This document shows positions 42,846 through 51,063 of a stretch of DNA of 64,000 nt, one piece after another. A program made the translations under genes and the position numbers. How positions within the stretch are numbered: position 1 is the stretch's first letter; each line of letters starts with the position of its first letter. This stretch comes from Planctomycetota bacterium. GTDB lineage: Bacteria > Planctomycetota > Phycisphaerae > Tepidisphaerales > Tepidisphaeraceae. The DNA is taken from the NCBI GenBank assembly GCA_039182125.1, contig JBCDCH010000003.1, forward strand, positions 1-64,000, read 5' to 3'. The notes under the pieces were generated by a model that worked only from the letters and a program-made list of their open reading frames with translations, made no database searches and was not told where the DNA came from.

Positions 42846-44627
42846 ATGTCCAAAAACGCCGAGCTGGCCAAGCTCTTTGAGACCGCCGCGAAGATTCTCG
42901 ATCTGAAGAACGACAACCCGTTCAAAGCCATCGCGTTCAACAAGGTCGCCCGGCTGCTCAAGGACGGCGACGTCGACGCGGAGAAGGCTTACGCCGACGG
43001 TAAGCTCGAGAAGACCAAGGGCATCGGCGGCAGCAGTGCGGACATGATCCGCGAGTACCTCGACACCGGAAAGTCCACCGACTTCGAGGAACTCAAGGCG
43101 AGCATACCCGAGGGCCTGATACCGATGTTCGACCTGCCGGGCATGGGCCCCAAGACGATCAAGCTGCTCTGGGACGAACGCAACATCACCAGCATCGGCA
43201 AGCTCAGTACCGCCATCGAGCGCGGCAAGCTCAAGGGCGTCAAAGGCATCGGCCCCAAGAAGATCGAAGGCTTCAAGGACGCGATCGCCATGGCCAAGCG
43301 CGGCGGCGAGCGGCGGGGCATCTGGAAGGTACTCGCCGTCGCCGACGAGTTGCTCGAAGCGGGCCGCGGCTTGGAAGGCGTGCTCGAAGCCGAGGCGGCC
43401 GGGTCCCTGCGGCGGCGGCGCGAGACGGTGAAGGACGTCGACCTGATCGCACGCGTCGCCGATGATGCCGACGGCTCCGCGATCACCGCCGCCTTCGCGA
43501 AGCTCGACGTCGTGAAGAAGGTGCTGGTCCAGGGCCCGACCAAGTGCAGCGTGCTCGTCGGCGACGACCTGCAGGTCGACTTGCGGATTATTCCCGAGAA
43601 GCATTACGGCGCGGCCCTCATCCACTTCACCGGCAGCAAGGAACACAACGTCGCCTTGCGTGGTATCGCCAACGACAAGGGCCTGACGCTCAACGACTGG
43701 GGCCTGTACGAAACGAAGAAGTGGGAGAAGGCCGACCGTAAGCCGGGCCTGCCGCCGGCGGACGTTGAGCCGGTGGCGTCGGCGAATGAGGGGGACGTGT
43801 ACGCCGCGCTGGACATGACATGGATCGCGCCGGAGCTGCGCGAGGATCGCGGCGAGGTGCAGAAAGCGCAGGCCGATGAGCTCCCCGACCTGCTCGAACT
43901 CAAGGACCTGCGCGGCGACCTGCACACCCACACCGTCGCCTCCGACGGCCGTGCCACGATCGAGGAGATGGCCGAGGCCGCCAAGGCGTTGGGCCACAAG
44001 TACCTCGCCATCACCGACCACTCCAAGAGCAGCGTCATCGCCAACGGCCTCGACGCCGACCGCCTGCTCCACCACATCGACACCATCCACGAGATCAACA
44101 AGAAGATCGACGGCATCGAAATGCTCGCCGGTAGCGAGGTCGACATCCTCGCCGACGGCACGCTCGACTACCCCGACGACGTCCTCGAAAAGCTCGACTG
44201 GGTCGTCGCCTCCCCGCACACCGCGCTCAAGCAGGACCGTGCCAAAGCCACCGCGCGGATCATCGCCGCGATCGAGAACCCCAACGTCTGCGTCATCGGC
44301 CACCCGACCGGGCGGTACATCAACAAGCGCGAGGGCTTGCCGCTCGACTTGGACGCGGTGTTCGAGGCGTGCAAGGCGACCGGTTGTGCGCTGGAGATCA
44401 ACGCGAGCTATCCGCGTCTTGACCTCGGTGACGTCCCCGCGCGAAAAGCCGCCGCGGCCGGGGTGATGCTCGTCATCAACACCGACGCCCACGGCACCGA
44501 CGGACTCTCGGGTTTGCAGCCCGGCATCGACGTCGCCCGCCGCGCCGGTTTGGAGAAGAAGCACGTGCTCAACACGCGCACGTGGAAGCAACTCAAGGTT
44601 TGGCTCGATAAGAAGCGCGGCCGATAG
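42846..44627 (+). CDS. polX: DNA polymerase X family with C-terminal PHP domain
   Basis: A 593-residue repair polymerase. N-terminal 8-kDa-like and helix-hairpin-helix regions (LPGMGPKTIKLLWDE, VKGIGPKKIEGFKDA) precede the polymerase X palm: AAGSLRRRRETVKDVDLI carries the first two catalytic Asp and LQVDLRII the third. The C-terminal PHP phosphoesterase (about residue 358 on) is complete: GDLHTHTVASDGR, ITDHSKS, EVDILADGTLDY, VASPH, GHPTGR, NTDAHG. In characterised bacterial PolX the PHP domain gives 3'-5' exonuclease and AP-endonuclease activity for base-excision repair. ATG 42846 is chosen because the family N-terminus (MSKNAELAKLFETAAKIL) begins there; upstream codons come from the palindrome. 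Palindromes flank the gene on both sides. Confidence 0.95.
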   Translation: MSKNAELAKLFETAAKILDLKNDNPFKAIAFNKVARLLKDGDVDAEKAYADGKLEKTKGIGGSSADMIREYLDTGKSTDFEELKASIPEGLIPMFDLPGMGPKTIKLLWDERNITSIGKLSTAIERGKLKGVKGIGPKKIEGFKDAIAMAKRGGERRGIWKVLAVADELLEAGRGLEGVLEAEAAGSLRRRRETVKDVDLIARVADDADGSAITAAFAKLDVVKKVLVQGPTKCSVLVGDDLQVDLRIIPEKHYGAALIHFTGSKEHNVALRGIANDKGLTLNDWGLYETKKWEKADRKPGLPPADVEPVASANEGDVYAALDMTWIAPELREDRGEVQKAQADELPDLLELKDLRGDLHTHTVASDGRATIEEMAEAAKALGHKYLAITDHSKSSVIANGLDADRLLHHIDTIHEINKKIDGIEMLAGSEVDILADGTLDYPDDVLEKLDWVVASPHTALKQDRAKATARIIAAIENPNVCVIGHPTGRYINKREGLPLDLDAVFEACKATGCALEINASYPRLDLGDVPARKAAAAGVMLVINTDAHGTDGLSGLQPGIDVARRAGLEKKHVLNTRTWKQLKVWLDKKRGR

Positions 44628-44634
44628 CGCGCCC

Positions 44635-44710
44635 AACGCCCATGGCTTCAGCCGTGGGTCCGCGCCGACGCGTTCGCGGTTGCCGACCCACGCCTGAAGG
44701 CGTGGGCGTT
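44635..44710. repeat. palindromic double-hairpin repeat after polX
   Basis: Arms of 26 nt (44635-44660 and 44685-44710) match as reverse complements at 23 of 26 positions around a 24-nt spacer. Each arm is itself a hairpin (CCCATGGCT/AGCCGTGGG and CCCACGCCT/AGGCGTGGG). It begins 8 bp after the polX stop and may help termination on the plus strand, though no T-run follows. Confidence 0.8.
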
Positions 44711-44736
44711 CGAGCGCGAATCAAAACTGCGCAAAC

Positions 44737-44773
44737 AAAAACGGTTCGAGGGGGAGCCACTTCCCTCGAACCG
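44737..44773 (-). terminator. rho-independent terminator of the galU operon
   Basis: A perfect 11-bp stem (44763-44773 with 44742-44752, 10-nt loop) is followed on the minus strand by TTTTTGTTTG. It lies about 100 bp past the galU stop at 44874. Confidence 0.88.
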
Positions 44774-44873
44774 CAAGTTCATCACCGTTGGGTGATTGAA
44801 CACCTTTGGTGATGTCATGAATGTAACGCGATGATGCGTTCGGTCAACTGTTTGTCGGCGTTTCGCGCGCGGC

Positions 44874-45731
44874 TCATCCACCGAAAAGTTCGCGCGCCAA
44901 CGGCGCGATGCGCTCGCGCATCTGCTGGTCACGCGCCGCGTAGATCAGGTTGGTCTCGAGCCAGTCGGTCGGGTTGCCGATGTCGTGGCGTTGTGCCTCG
45001 AGAACGACGCCATGCACCGGCTCGATATTGCACAGGCGTTGCAACGCATCGGTGAGTTGGATCTCGCCGTCGGCGCCGGGTTTGGTGTCTTCGAGCAGCG
45101 GGAAGATCGTCGGCGAAAGCAGGTACCGCGCGGCGATGGCGAGGTCGCTCGGAGCCGCATCTGGAGCGGGTTTTTCCACGAACCCGCTCACGCGCATCGT
45201 CGCGTGATCAACCATCTCGCCGGCCGCGATGCCGTAGCGACCCACGCGATCGGTCGGCACGCGCTCCAGGCCGACGACGCTGCCGCCGAGGCGCTTCTGG
45301 GCTTCGATCAGTTGCGTCGCCGGCGCGGTGCCGCCGGAGAAGATCGTGTCGCCAAGCGCGCAGATGAAAGGCTCCTCGCCGACGTGCCGCTTGCCCTGGA
45401 GCACCGCGTGTCCGAGCCCGAGTTGCTCGCGCTGACGCACCGAAAAAACTTGCACCCGCTCCATCAACGCGTCCACCGATGCGACGAACGCGCGCTTGCC
45501 TTTTTCGTCGAGTCGGCGTTCGAGTTCGCCGCGCCGGTCGAAGTGATCCTCGATCGCCTTCTTGTCGTCGCTGACCACGAGCAGCACGTCGTCACACCCG
45601 GCGTCGGCGAGTTCTTGCACGACGTACTGGATCACCGGCACGTTGAGCACCGGCAACATCTCCTTGGGCACCGCCTTCGCGGCGGGCAGCATGCGCGTCC
45701 CGAAGCCGGCGGCGGGGATGAGCGTCTTCAT
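44874..45731 (-). CDS. galU: UTP--sugar-1-phosphate uridylyltransferase (GalU type)
   Basis: Forms UDP-glucose (or a related UDP-sugar) from the sugar 1-phosphate and UTP. The 285-residue product is of normal length. The nucleotide loop MKTLIPAAGFGTRMLPAAKAVPKEMLP is at the N-terminus, followed by VLNVPVIQYVVQELADAG, QREQLGLGHAVL, the metal-binding CALGDTIF segment, GFVEKP and DGEIQLTDAL. ATG 45731 overlaps the stop of the GHMP kinase gene upstream by 4 bp, so the two are translationally coupled. Neighbouring with a glucuronokinase-like enzyme makes glucuronate-1-phosphate a plausible substrate besides glucose-1-phosphate; sequence alone cannot decide. A strong terminator follows. Confidence 0.93.
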   Translation of the reverse strand: MKTLIPAAGFGTRMLPAAKAVPKEMLPVLNVPVIQYVVQELADAGCDDVLLVVSDDKKAIEDHFDRRGELERRLDEKGKRAFVASVDALMERVQVFSVRQREQLGLGHAVLQGKRHVGEEPFICALGDTIFSGGTAPATQLIEAQKRLGGSVVGLERVPTDRVGRYGIAAGEMVDHATMRVSGFVEKPAPDAAPSDLAIAARYLLSPTIFPLLEDTKPGADGEIQLTDALQRLCNIEPVHGVVLEAQRHDIGNPTDWLETNLIYAARDQQMRERIAPLARELFGG

Positions 45732-46762
45732 GACTGGGCCTCCGCGAAGATCGTCGGCTTGAACGTGGTGCAGCCGATGCCGGCGAGCGCGTTTTTCGCG
45801 GCGGCGTACTCGGCGTCGTTGCGGTAGACGCCGACGATCGCACCGCCGCTGCCGGCGAACTTGGCGCTCACGCCGGCGGCGCGGGCGGTGTCGATCATGC
45901 GTTGGTTCTCCGGGGCGATGGACATGATCTTCTTGCGGATGTCGAAGTTGGCGTTGGTCACTTCGTGGAGTTCGTCGACGTCGCCAGCGAGTAGCGCGGC
46001 GCGGCCACGGTCGGTCAGGTCGCGCAGGTCGGTCATGGCCTGCACCACGTCCTTCTCGCCCGCCTCCCATGCGGCCCGCAGGTTGCGGTGGGCGACGTCG
46101 CTCACCTCGGCACGCTCGGCGTCGAAGGCGACATAGATCGGCGGCTGCACCTCCGGCGTCAGCGACTCGTAACGACCGCCGCCGGTCTCCTCGACGAGCT
46201 TGCGGTCGAAGTCCATGAACACAATCCCCTCGTACGTCTGCACCACGCGGTCCTGCAGCCCCGCGGCGATGTGCAGCTCCTTGGTTTCGGTTTCGAGGGC
46301 AACGGTCGGCATCTGCGACATCGGGATCATCACGCCGTAGAACTTCTCAAGGGCGCGGAGCGTGGCGACGACGATCGCGCTGCTGCCCGAGAGGCCGACG
46401 AGGCGGGGGATGTCGGTCGTGAAGGCGAGTTTGAAGTTGCCGCGCCCGGCGAGGTCGTGCCCTGCGGCGTCGGCCCACGTGTGGAACCTCGCGACGGCCG
46501 CTTTCATGAGCCGAAGCGCGCCGTAGTAGCCCATGAGTTTCGTGTGGCGCAGGAACTCGTCGACCGAGTCGTGGTCGCACAGGTCGGCCGGGCTCGGCTC
46601 GATGGTGAGCCGCTCGGCCGGCGTGAGCGTGGCGGTCACGCCGAAGTCGCGGACGATGATCGAGATCGTCTTGCCGAAGTAGCCGTCCGACGGATTGCCG
46701 ACCAGCCCGGCGCGGGCGAAGGCTCTAGTTTGGATCGCTTGAGGCATCGGTTTCGACAACAT
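45728..46762 (-). CDS. GHMP kinase, glucuronokinase-like
   Basis: A sugar 1-kinase of the GHMP superfamily, about 344 residues. The N-terminus AFARAGLVGNPSDGYFGKTI closely follows plant glucuronokinase (GLVGNPSDVYFGRTI). The ATP-binding GHMP motif is PRLVGLSGSSAIVVATLRAL (about residues 130-150), and the C-terminal glycine motif is AKFAGSGGAIVGV. The probable reaction is phosphorylation of glucuronate (or a similar sugar) at C1, feeding the coupled GalU-type enzyme. Two starts are possible, ATG 46762 and ATG 46747, neither with a clear Shine-Dalgarno sequence; both overlap the end of the upstream membrane-protein gene. Alternative substrates such as galacturonate, arabinose or heptose cannot be excluded. 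Confidence 0.85.
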   Translation of the reverse strand: MLSKPMPQAIQTRAFARAGLVGNPSDGYFGKTISIIVRDFGVTATLTPAERLTIEPSPADLCDHDSVDEFLRHTKLMGYYGALRLMKAAVARFHTWADAAGHDLAGRGNFKLAFTTDIPRLVGLSGSSAIVVATLRALEKFYGVMIPMSQMPTVALETETKELHIAAGLQDRVVQTYEGIVFMDFDRKLVEETGGGRYESLTPEVQPPIYVAFDAERAEVSDVAHRNLRAAWEAGEKDVVQAMTDLRDLTDRGRAALLAGDVDELHEVTNANFDIRKKIMSIAPENQRMIDTARAAGVSAKFAGSGGAIVGVYRNDAEYAAAKNALAGIGCTTFKPTIFAEAQS

Positions 46763-48494
46763 ACACCGCCCACCGTCGGTCGCCAGAGACGAACGCGGCC
46801 GACTCGCCGTCGGTCGGCGGCGCGACGACAAAGTCGGCGTCGTAGTCCGTGGCAACGCCGCGTAGTTCGTGCAGCGGGCGCGTTCGGTAGCGCTGGTCCA
46901 TCCACGAGAGCTTTTCCGGCAACGTGCCGGGCACCGTGGTCAGGTCGTCGATCGCCAACACGTCCTGCAACGCGTTGCGCCAGGTTCGCATCTCGCCCGA
47001 GAGTTGCGGGACATGCTTGAACGTCACGACGGCGGCCCGCCGGGCATCGAGGCGAAAGGCGGTGTTGCCCGGTGGCACGACGAACACCGCGTCGGCCGGC
47101 GTGTTGGTTTGGGCCCATGCGGCGACTTCGCGCAGGGCGGGGTCGCCGGGCTTCTCGGCGGTGCCGTTCCAGCCGAGCGTTGCCACCATCAACGCCAGCC
47201 CCGGCAACGCGAACCACCAACGCCCCAGCGCGATCGGCAAACCGGCGGCGATGCACGCAAGCACCGTCCAACCGGTGAGCACGTGATCTTCGGGGACGAT
47301 GCCGGTGAACAGCGAGACAAGTCCGATGGCCGGAACACCACCGGCGATGAACCACGCGCCGCGCCGGTCCCACGCCGTTGTCCGGCTGGACGAGTCTCGC
47401 CCACGGTTCAAAGCGGCGACGAGCCAGACGCTCGCCGCGACGCAGAGGATCAACTTCGGGAAGACGCTGAAGCGCCAAAGTGACATTTGAATGAGCGTGC
47501 CGCTGGTCCAGAAGATCCCCGCCCCGAGCAAAGCGATGAGCAACACCGCCAGCGTTGCGTACACCAAGGCCGAGCCACGTCGCCAGGCGATGGTTCGTGG
47601 CACGATCTTCCAAGCCCGCCATGCCAGCGGGATCGGTGCGAGGAAGGTGATCCACATCACCACCGGCCAGGAGACGGGGTGGTAGTGGTGGGGGTGGCGC
47701 AGTTTGACGTACAGGTCGACGTACTCGTCGAGCGGGATGCGCAGGTCGTCGGTCTGGGCCTTGCCGATCAGTGCGGGGATGATGTTGAGCAGGCACGGCC
47801 CCCATGCCGCGAGTGTCGCCCAGGCGAGCGGTCGCCAGTCACCCCGGGCAAACCCCAACCGCCACACGAGGTAAATCCCCCACGCGCCAACCCCGACGAC
47901 CGCGTAGTTCAGATGCCACACCCCGGCAAATCCCACGCACAGCCCGGCCGCGACATCCCGCCGAATCAGCCAATACGAAACTCCCCACAGCAATGCCACC
48001 GCCGCGACGTTGCTCGGCAGAAACGCGCTGTCCTGCAGGAACGCGTAGAACCCGAGCCCGAACCCGCCGAGCAGCGCGTGATACAGCAACACGCTCACGA
48101 TGTACGTCGCGACGCCACCCCGATATAGCCGCACGATCCGCCACCATGCAATGTGCAACAAAACGACGGTCGCGAGGTGTGCAATAAAGAAGGCGGGCAC
48201 CTCGATACCCAGCCGCATGACCGCAGCGGCGAAGTACGAAAACAGCCAGTGATATTGCAACGTGTTGGCGGTCCACCAGTCATTTTGCAGCAACGCCGGA
48301 TCGTTGATTCGCAGGGCGTCGAGCAGGTAGACCTGGTGGTTGCTCAGCCCGAACTGATAGCCGCGGACCGCGTAGGAAACGAAGACGCCGAACGCGATCA
48401 CGGCAACGGTTTGGAGCGGGACACGACGCAAGGTGGGCGGCGATCGTAGCCGATGCCGCCGAGAAACGTTGACCCCGGTCCCCGACCAGCGCAT
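46725..48494 (-). CDS. polytopic membrane protein, DUF6798-like
   Basis: About 589 residues with some 11-12 hydrophobic helices and a C-terminal soluble domain of about 130 residues. The first helix begins at PLQTVAVIAFGVFVSYAVRG, followed by a polar loop (LSNHQVYLLDALRINDPALL) of the kind seen in planctomycete membrane proteins with DUF6798 and in GT-C-type glycosyltransferases. The C-terminal part has AWAQTNTPADAVFVVPPG. A role in polysaccharide or lipid-sugar transfer is plausible given overlap with sugar-activation genes downstream, but no catalytic motif was identified. The start is uncertain: ATG 48494 is given, the frame opens to 48515, and a TTG just before the first helix is also possible. 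Confidence 0.7.
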   Translation of the reverse strand: MRWSGTGVNVSRRHRLRSPPTLRRVPLQTVAVIAFGVFVSYAVRGYQFGLSNHQVYLLDALRINDPALLQNDWWTANTLQYHWLFSYFAAAVMRLGIEVPAFFIAHLATVVLLHIAWWRIVRLYRGGVATYIVSVLLYHALLGGFGLGFYAFLQDSAFLPSNVAAVALLWGVSYWLIRRDVAAGLCVGFAGVWHLNYAVVGVGAWGIYLVWRLGFARGDWRPLAWATLAAWGPCLLNIIPALIGKAQTDDLRIPLDEYVDLYVKLRHPHHYHPVSWPVVMWITFLAPIPLAWRAWKIVPRTIAWRRGSALVYATLAVLLIALLGAGIFWTSGTLIQMSLWRFSVFPKLILCVAASVWLVAALNRGRDSSSRTTAWDRRGAWFIAGGVPAIGLVSLFTGIVPEDHVLTGWTVLACIAAGLPIALGRWWFALPGLALMVATLGWNGTAEKPGDPALREVAAWAQTNTPADAVFVVPPGNTAFRLDARRAAVVTFKHVPQLSGEMRTWRNALQDVLAIDDLTTVPGTLPEKLSWMDQRYRTRPLHELRGVATDYDADFVVAPPTDGESAAFVSGDRRWAVYVVETDASSDPN

Positions 48495-48526
48495 GCTTAT
48501 TGGCACACCTCGCACGGGAGCGGAAC

Positions 48527-48886
48527 ATGGCCGATCAACCGAAGAACACCGACGAGAAAACTCACGGCAGCACCGCGACGGCCGCCCGGCCCGAAAGTAC
48601 CCACAAGCTCGAAAAACTCCCGCCGTACAACGTCGTTCTCCTCGACGACGCGTCGCACACTTACGAGTACGTTATCGAGATGCTCGCCGGCCTGTTCGGC
48701 TACAACGAAGTGAAGGGCTTCCAACTCGCCAAGCGGGTCGACAGCGAAGGCCGCGCGATCGTTGCGACGATGCACAGGGAGAAGGCCGAGTTGAAGGTTG
48801 CACAAATCGAAGCCTTCGGCCTCGACCCGCGCATCCCCACGTGCAAGAGCGGAATGAAAGCGTTCATCGAGCCGGCGGAGGGGTAG
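48527..48886 (+). CDS. clpS: ATP-dependent Clp protease adaptor ClpS
   Basis: A 119-residue adaptor that delivers N-degron substrates to ClpA/ClpC. The core starts after a flexible polar N-terminus of about 30 residues, as usual: KLPPYNVVLLDDASHTYEYV, IEMLAGLFGYNEVKGFQLAK, VDSEGRAIVATMHREKAELK. The Asn-Asp-type acidic patch and the VLLDD segment are present. ATG 48527 is supported by GGGAG 7 bases upstream (48516-48520); the frame upstream of it is spurious. It is divergent from the membrane-protein gene, and its 3' end overlaps the convergent DMT transporter by 23 bp. No clpA or clpC is nearby. Confidence 0.95.
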   Translation: MADQPKNTDEKTHGSTATAARPESTHKLEKLPPYNVVLLDDASHTYEYVIEMLAGLFGYNEVKGFQLAKRVDSEGRAIVATMHREKAELKVAQIEAFGLDPRIPTCKSGMKAFIEPAEG

Positions 48887-49727
48887 CGGGTTCGCGTCCC
48901 GTCGCGGCAAGCCCGGCGGCGAAGAGCAACACCGTGCCGCCGATGATCGTGCCGACGGTCATCGCCTCGCCGTGGAACGCCCAGACGAGCGTCGGATTGA
49001 GCACCGGCTCGATGAGCACGATCAGGGCCGCCGCAACCGGGACGACCGTGCGGATGCCGTGCTGGAACAGCACATACGGGATCGCCATCTGCACCACGCC
49101 GACGCCGAGGATGAACACGGTCACCGCGACGCCCGGCATCGCGTCGACGCCGGCCGCGATCGGTAACAGCACCGCCGCACTCCCCGCGTTGTTGAGCAAC
49201 ACGATCTTGAACGCATCCACCGGCCCGTCCGTCACTGCATCGATCCGCTCCAGCAGGAAGATCACACTGCCGTAGGCGAGCCCGCTAGCCGTGCCGAGTA
49301 GCAGCGGCGTGAAGTCGCTTGGCACGCCATCGGCGAACACCATCACACCCACGCCGACCACCGCGGCGATCAGGCCGAACCGAACGTTTCGGCGCAGCGT
49401 CCGGCCTACCAGGGCGTACCCAAGCAAGGCACACACCACCGGCCCGACGTATTGCAGCAGAATTCCTTGCGCCGCCGTGCCAACGGTCATCGCCGCGATC
49501 AACGTCCCGACCATGACCGTGTGTGCCACGACGCACGTCCCCATGACCGATCCGCGTGGCCAACCGCCGTTGCGTAGCGCCATGGGCAGCAACACCAACG
49601 CCGCCCCGAGTGACCTCAACCCCGCGAACCACAACGGCGGCGCATCGGCCAACTTCACCGCGATGCCCGACAATGACCACATCACCCCGGCAAGCAACAA
49701 CAGGAGAATGCCGGTGCGCCGGGACAT
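48864..49727 (-). CDS. EamA/DMT-superfamily transporter
   Basis: A 287-residue inner-membrane protein with about ten transmembrane helices in two EamA repeats. The first begins GILLLLLAGVMWSLSGIAVK and contains ALRSLGAALVLL-type spacing; the second begins around LLGTASGLAYGSVIFLLERI and includes VPVAAALIVLIEPVLNPTLV, the signature of the second repeat. Members export amino acids, nucleobases or metabolites; the substrate cannot be told. Its last 23 bp overlap the end of clpS on the opposite strand. ATG 49727 directly precedes the first helix. Confidence 0.88.
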   Translation of the reverse strand: MSRRTGILLLLLAGVMWSLSGIAVKLADAPPLWFAGLRSLGAALVLLPMALRNGGWPRGSVMGTCVVAHTVMVGTLIAAMTVGTAAQGILLQYVGPVVCALLGYALVGRTLRRNVRFGLIAAVVGVGVMVFADGVPSDFTPLLLGTASGLAYGSVIFLLERIDAVTDGPVDAFKIVLLNNAGSAAVLLPIAAGVDAMPGVAVTVFILGVGVVQMAIPYVLFQHGIRTVVPVAAALIVLIEPVLNPTLVWAFHGEAMTVGTIIGGTVLLFAAGLAATGREPATPPPAR

Positions 49728-49796
49728 GGACAGTGAGCTTACAGCCGCGCCGTGGTTTGAACGACGGATGTGGGCCGGCGCTTACTTGCCGGGCGC

Positions 49797-50384
49797 TTAC
49801 TTCTCGAAGTCCGGCGTGCTCGGCATCGTGGTCGGCTGCGTTGCCGGTCCGGTGGCGGGCTGGGTCGAGGTGTCCTTGCCCATCGTCGGGGCTTCGTCGG
49901 TCGCCGGGGTTGCCGCCGGGGCCGTCGTCGGACTGTCCTTGCTCATTTCCGGGGCGGCGTCTTTGCTCATCTCGACCTGCGGGGTCGCTTCGGCGGCATC
50001 GGCCCGTGCGGCTTCGGCGGCCTTGGCCGCTTCCGCCTTACGCTTCTCGGCGTCGGCTTTTGCCTTGGCCGCGGCGTCCGCTTTGGCTTTCGCGTTGGCG
50101 GCTTCACGTTCGGCCTGAGCCTTCGCGGCGGCTGCCTCGGACTCACGCTCGGCTTTCGCCACCGCCTCGGCACGCTCGGCGCGGGCTTTCGCCGCCGCAA
50201 GCTCCGACTCCCGCGCGATCCGGTCGGCCTGCTCCTTTTCGAGCTGTGCCGCGAGCCGGTCCCGCTCGTCCTTGACCGCTTCGGCCGAAACGTCGTCGCT
50301 CGACTTGGCGCAGCCGGCGAGGCCAACGCTCAGGGCAGCGATACCGACGGCATTCAACAAGGTCTTCACTTTTTTCGAGGTCAT
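49797..50384 (-). CDS. coiled-coil lipoprotein with TQP-rich tail
   Basis: A 195-residue lipoprotein: signal peptide with lipobox LAGC at about residues 22-25, then an Ala/Lys/Glu/Arg heptad region (about 35-125, e.g. ERDRLAAQLEKEQADRIARE) expected to form a long coiled coil, then a Met-Ser-Lys-Asp repeat and a Thr/Pro/Gln-rich tail (PATGPATQPTTMP) ending PDFEK. It is probably anchored in the outer or inner membrane facing the periplasm, as a structural or envelope-spanning spacer. The ATG at 50384 begins the lipoprotein signal peptide. It lies 7 bp after the ankyrin-repeat gene, so the two form an operon divergent from the sigma-factor gene. Confidence 0.8.
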   Translation of the reverse strand: MTSKKVKTLLNAVGIAALSVGLAGCAKSSDDVSAEAVKDERDRLAAQLEKEQADRIARESELAAAKARAERAEAVAKAERESEAAAAKAQAEREAANAKAKADAAAKAKADAEKRKAEAAKAAEAARADAAEATPQVEMSKDAAPEMSKDSPTTAPAATPATDEAPTMGKDTSTQPATGPATQPTTMPSTPDFEK

Positions 50385-50391
50385 ACCGCAA

Positions 50392-50961
50392 TCATCGCGA
50401 TTGCACGCGGGACCGCAATGCTGAACTGACTTGATGCCGATCGCTGCGTTGCCGGTCGGCTGCCTGCAACTGAGCGGCGAGGGCATGATCGCCTCTGGCC
50501 CGTGCCAAGTCGAGCGGGCGTTGGCGTGAGCTGGCCGGGTTGGGGTCTGCCCCTGCGTCGAGCAACGCGCGGGCGGCGGCAGGGGAACCGCTGCGACACG
50601 CCAACACCAAGGCCGTGTTTCCGTCGGACCCGGCTGCGTCGACCGATGCCCCTTGTGCGAGTAGTCGGCGGATCAGGTCGGGCCGATCGGCCCGCGCCGC
50701 CAGCATCAACGGCGTCATCCCGAACACCACCGGCCGGTCCAGCACGGCCGAACCGCCCAACGCCACAAGCGCGTCTTCGAAAGCCGTCATGCCTGGTATG
50801 TGCGCGGCCTCCTCCGCACGCAGCATTGCGACGATCTCGTCGTGTACGTTCGCCTGTCGTTGTGCCAGCACTTGCCCAAGGAAAATCGCTGTCAGAACAA
50901 GCAACAGCCCCCAAATGCCAACGCACTGGCGAAACACCGGCTTCATGTGCTCATGGGTCAT
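50392..50961 (-). CDS. membrane-anchored ankyrin-repeat protein
   Basis: About 189 residues. One hydrophobic N-terminal helix (GIWGLLLVLTAIFLGQVLA, about residues 15-33) acts as anchor or signal. Two to three ankyrin repeats follow, e.g. FGMTPLMLAARADRPDLIRR then LLAQGASVDAAGSDGNTALV then ALLDAGADPNPASSRQRPLD, expected to mediate protein-protein contacts. ATG 50961 or ATG 50946 may be the start. It is 7 bp upstream of the coiled-coil lipoprotein gene and starts 102 bp from the divergent sigma-factor gene, so it may be a target or partner of that sigma factor. Confidence 0.75.
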   Translation of the reverse strand: MTHEHMKPVFRQCVGIWGLLLVLTAIFLGQVLAQRQANVHDEIVAMLRAEEAAHIPGMTAFEDALVALGGSAVLDRPVVFGMTPLMLAARADRPDLIRRLLAQGASVDAAGSDGNTALVLACRSGSPAAARALLDAGADPNPASSRQRPLDLARARGDHALAAQLQAADRQRSDRHQVSSALRSRVQSR

Positions 50962-51063
50962 GCCCCTGAAACGTCGGACTCCGGGCACTTTTGCGAGATT
51001 TCCGGATTTTTTTGATCGTCGGTGCCAATTTTTCGGATGCGGGCGTCTTAGGTCTAAGCAGCG

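Noticed and set aside
40316-42880. An 854-codon plus-strand frame opposite dnaE, and a 680-codon frame opposite polX (42594-44636)
   Set aside because: Both are codon-bias shadows of intact housekeeping genes.
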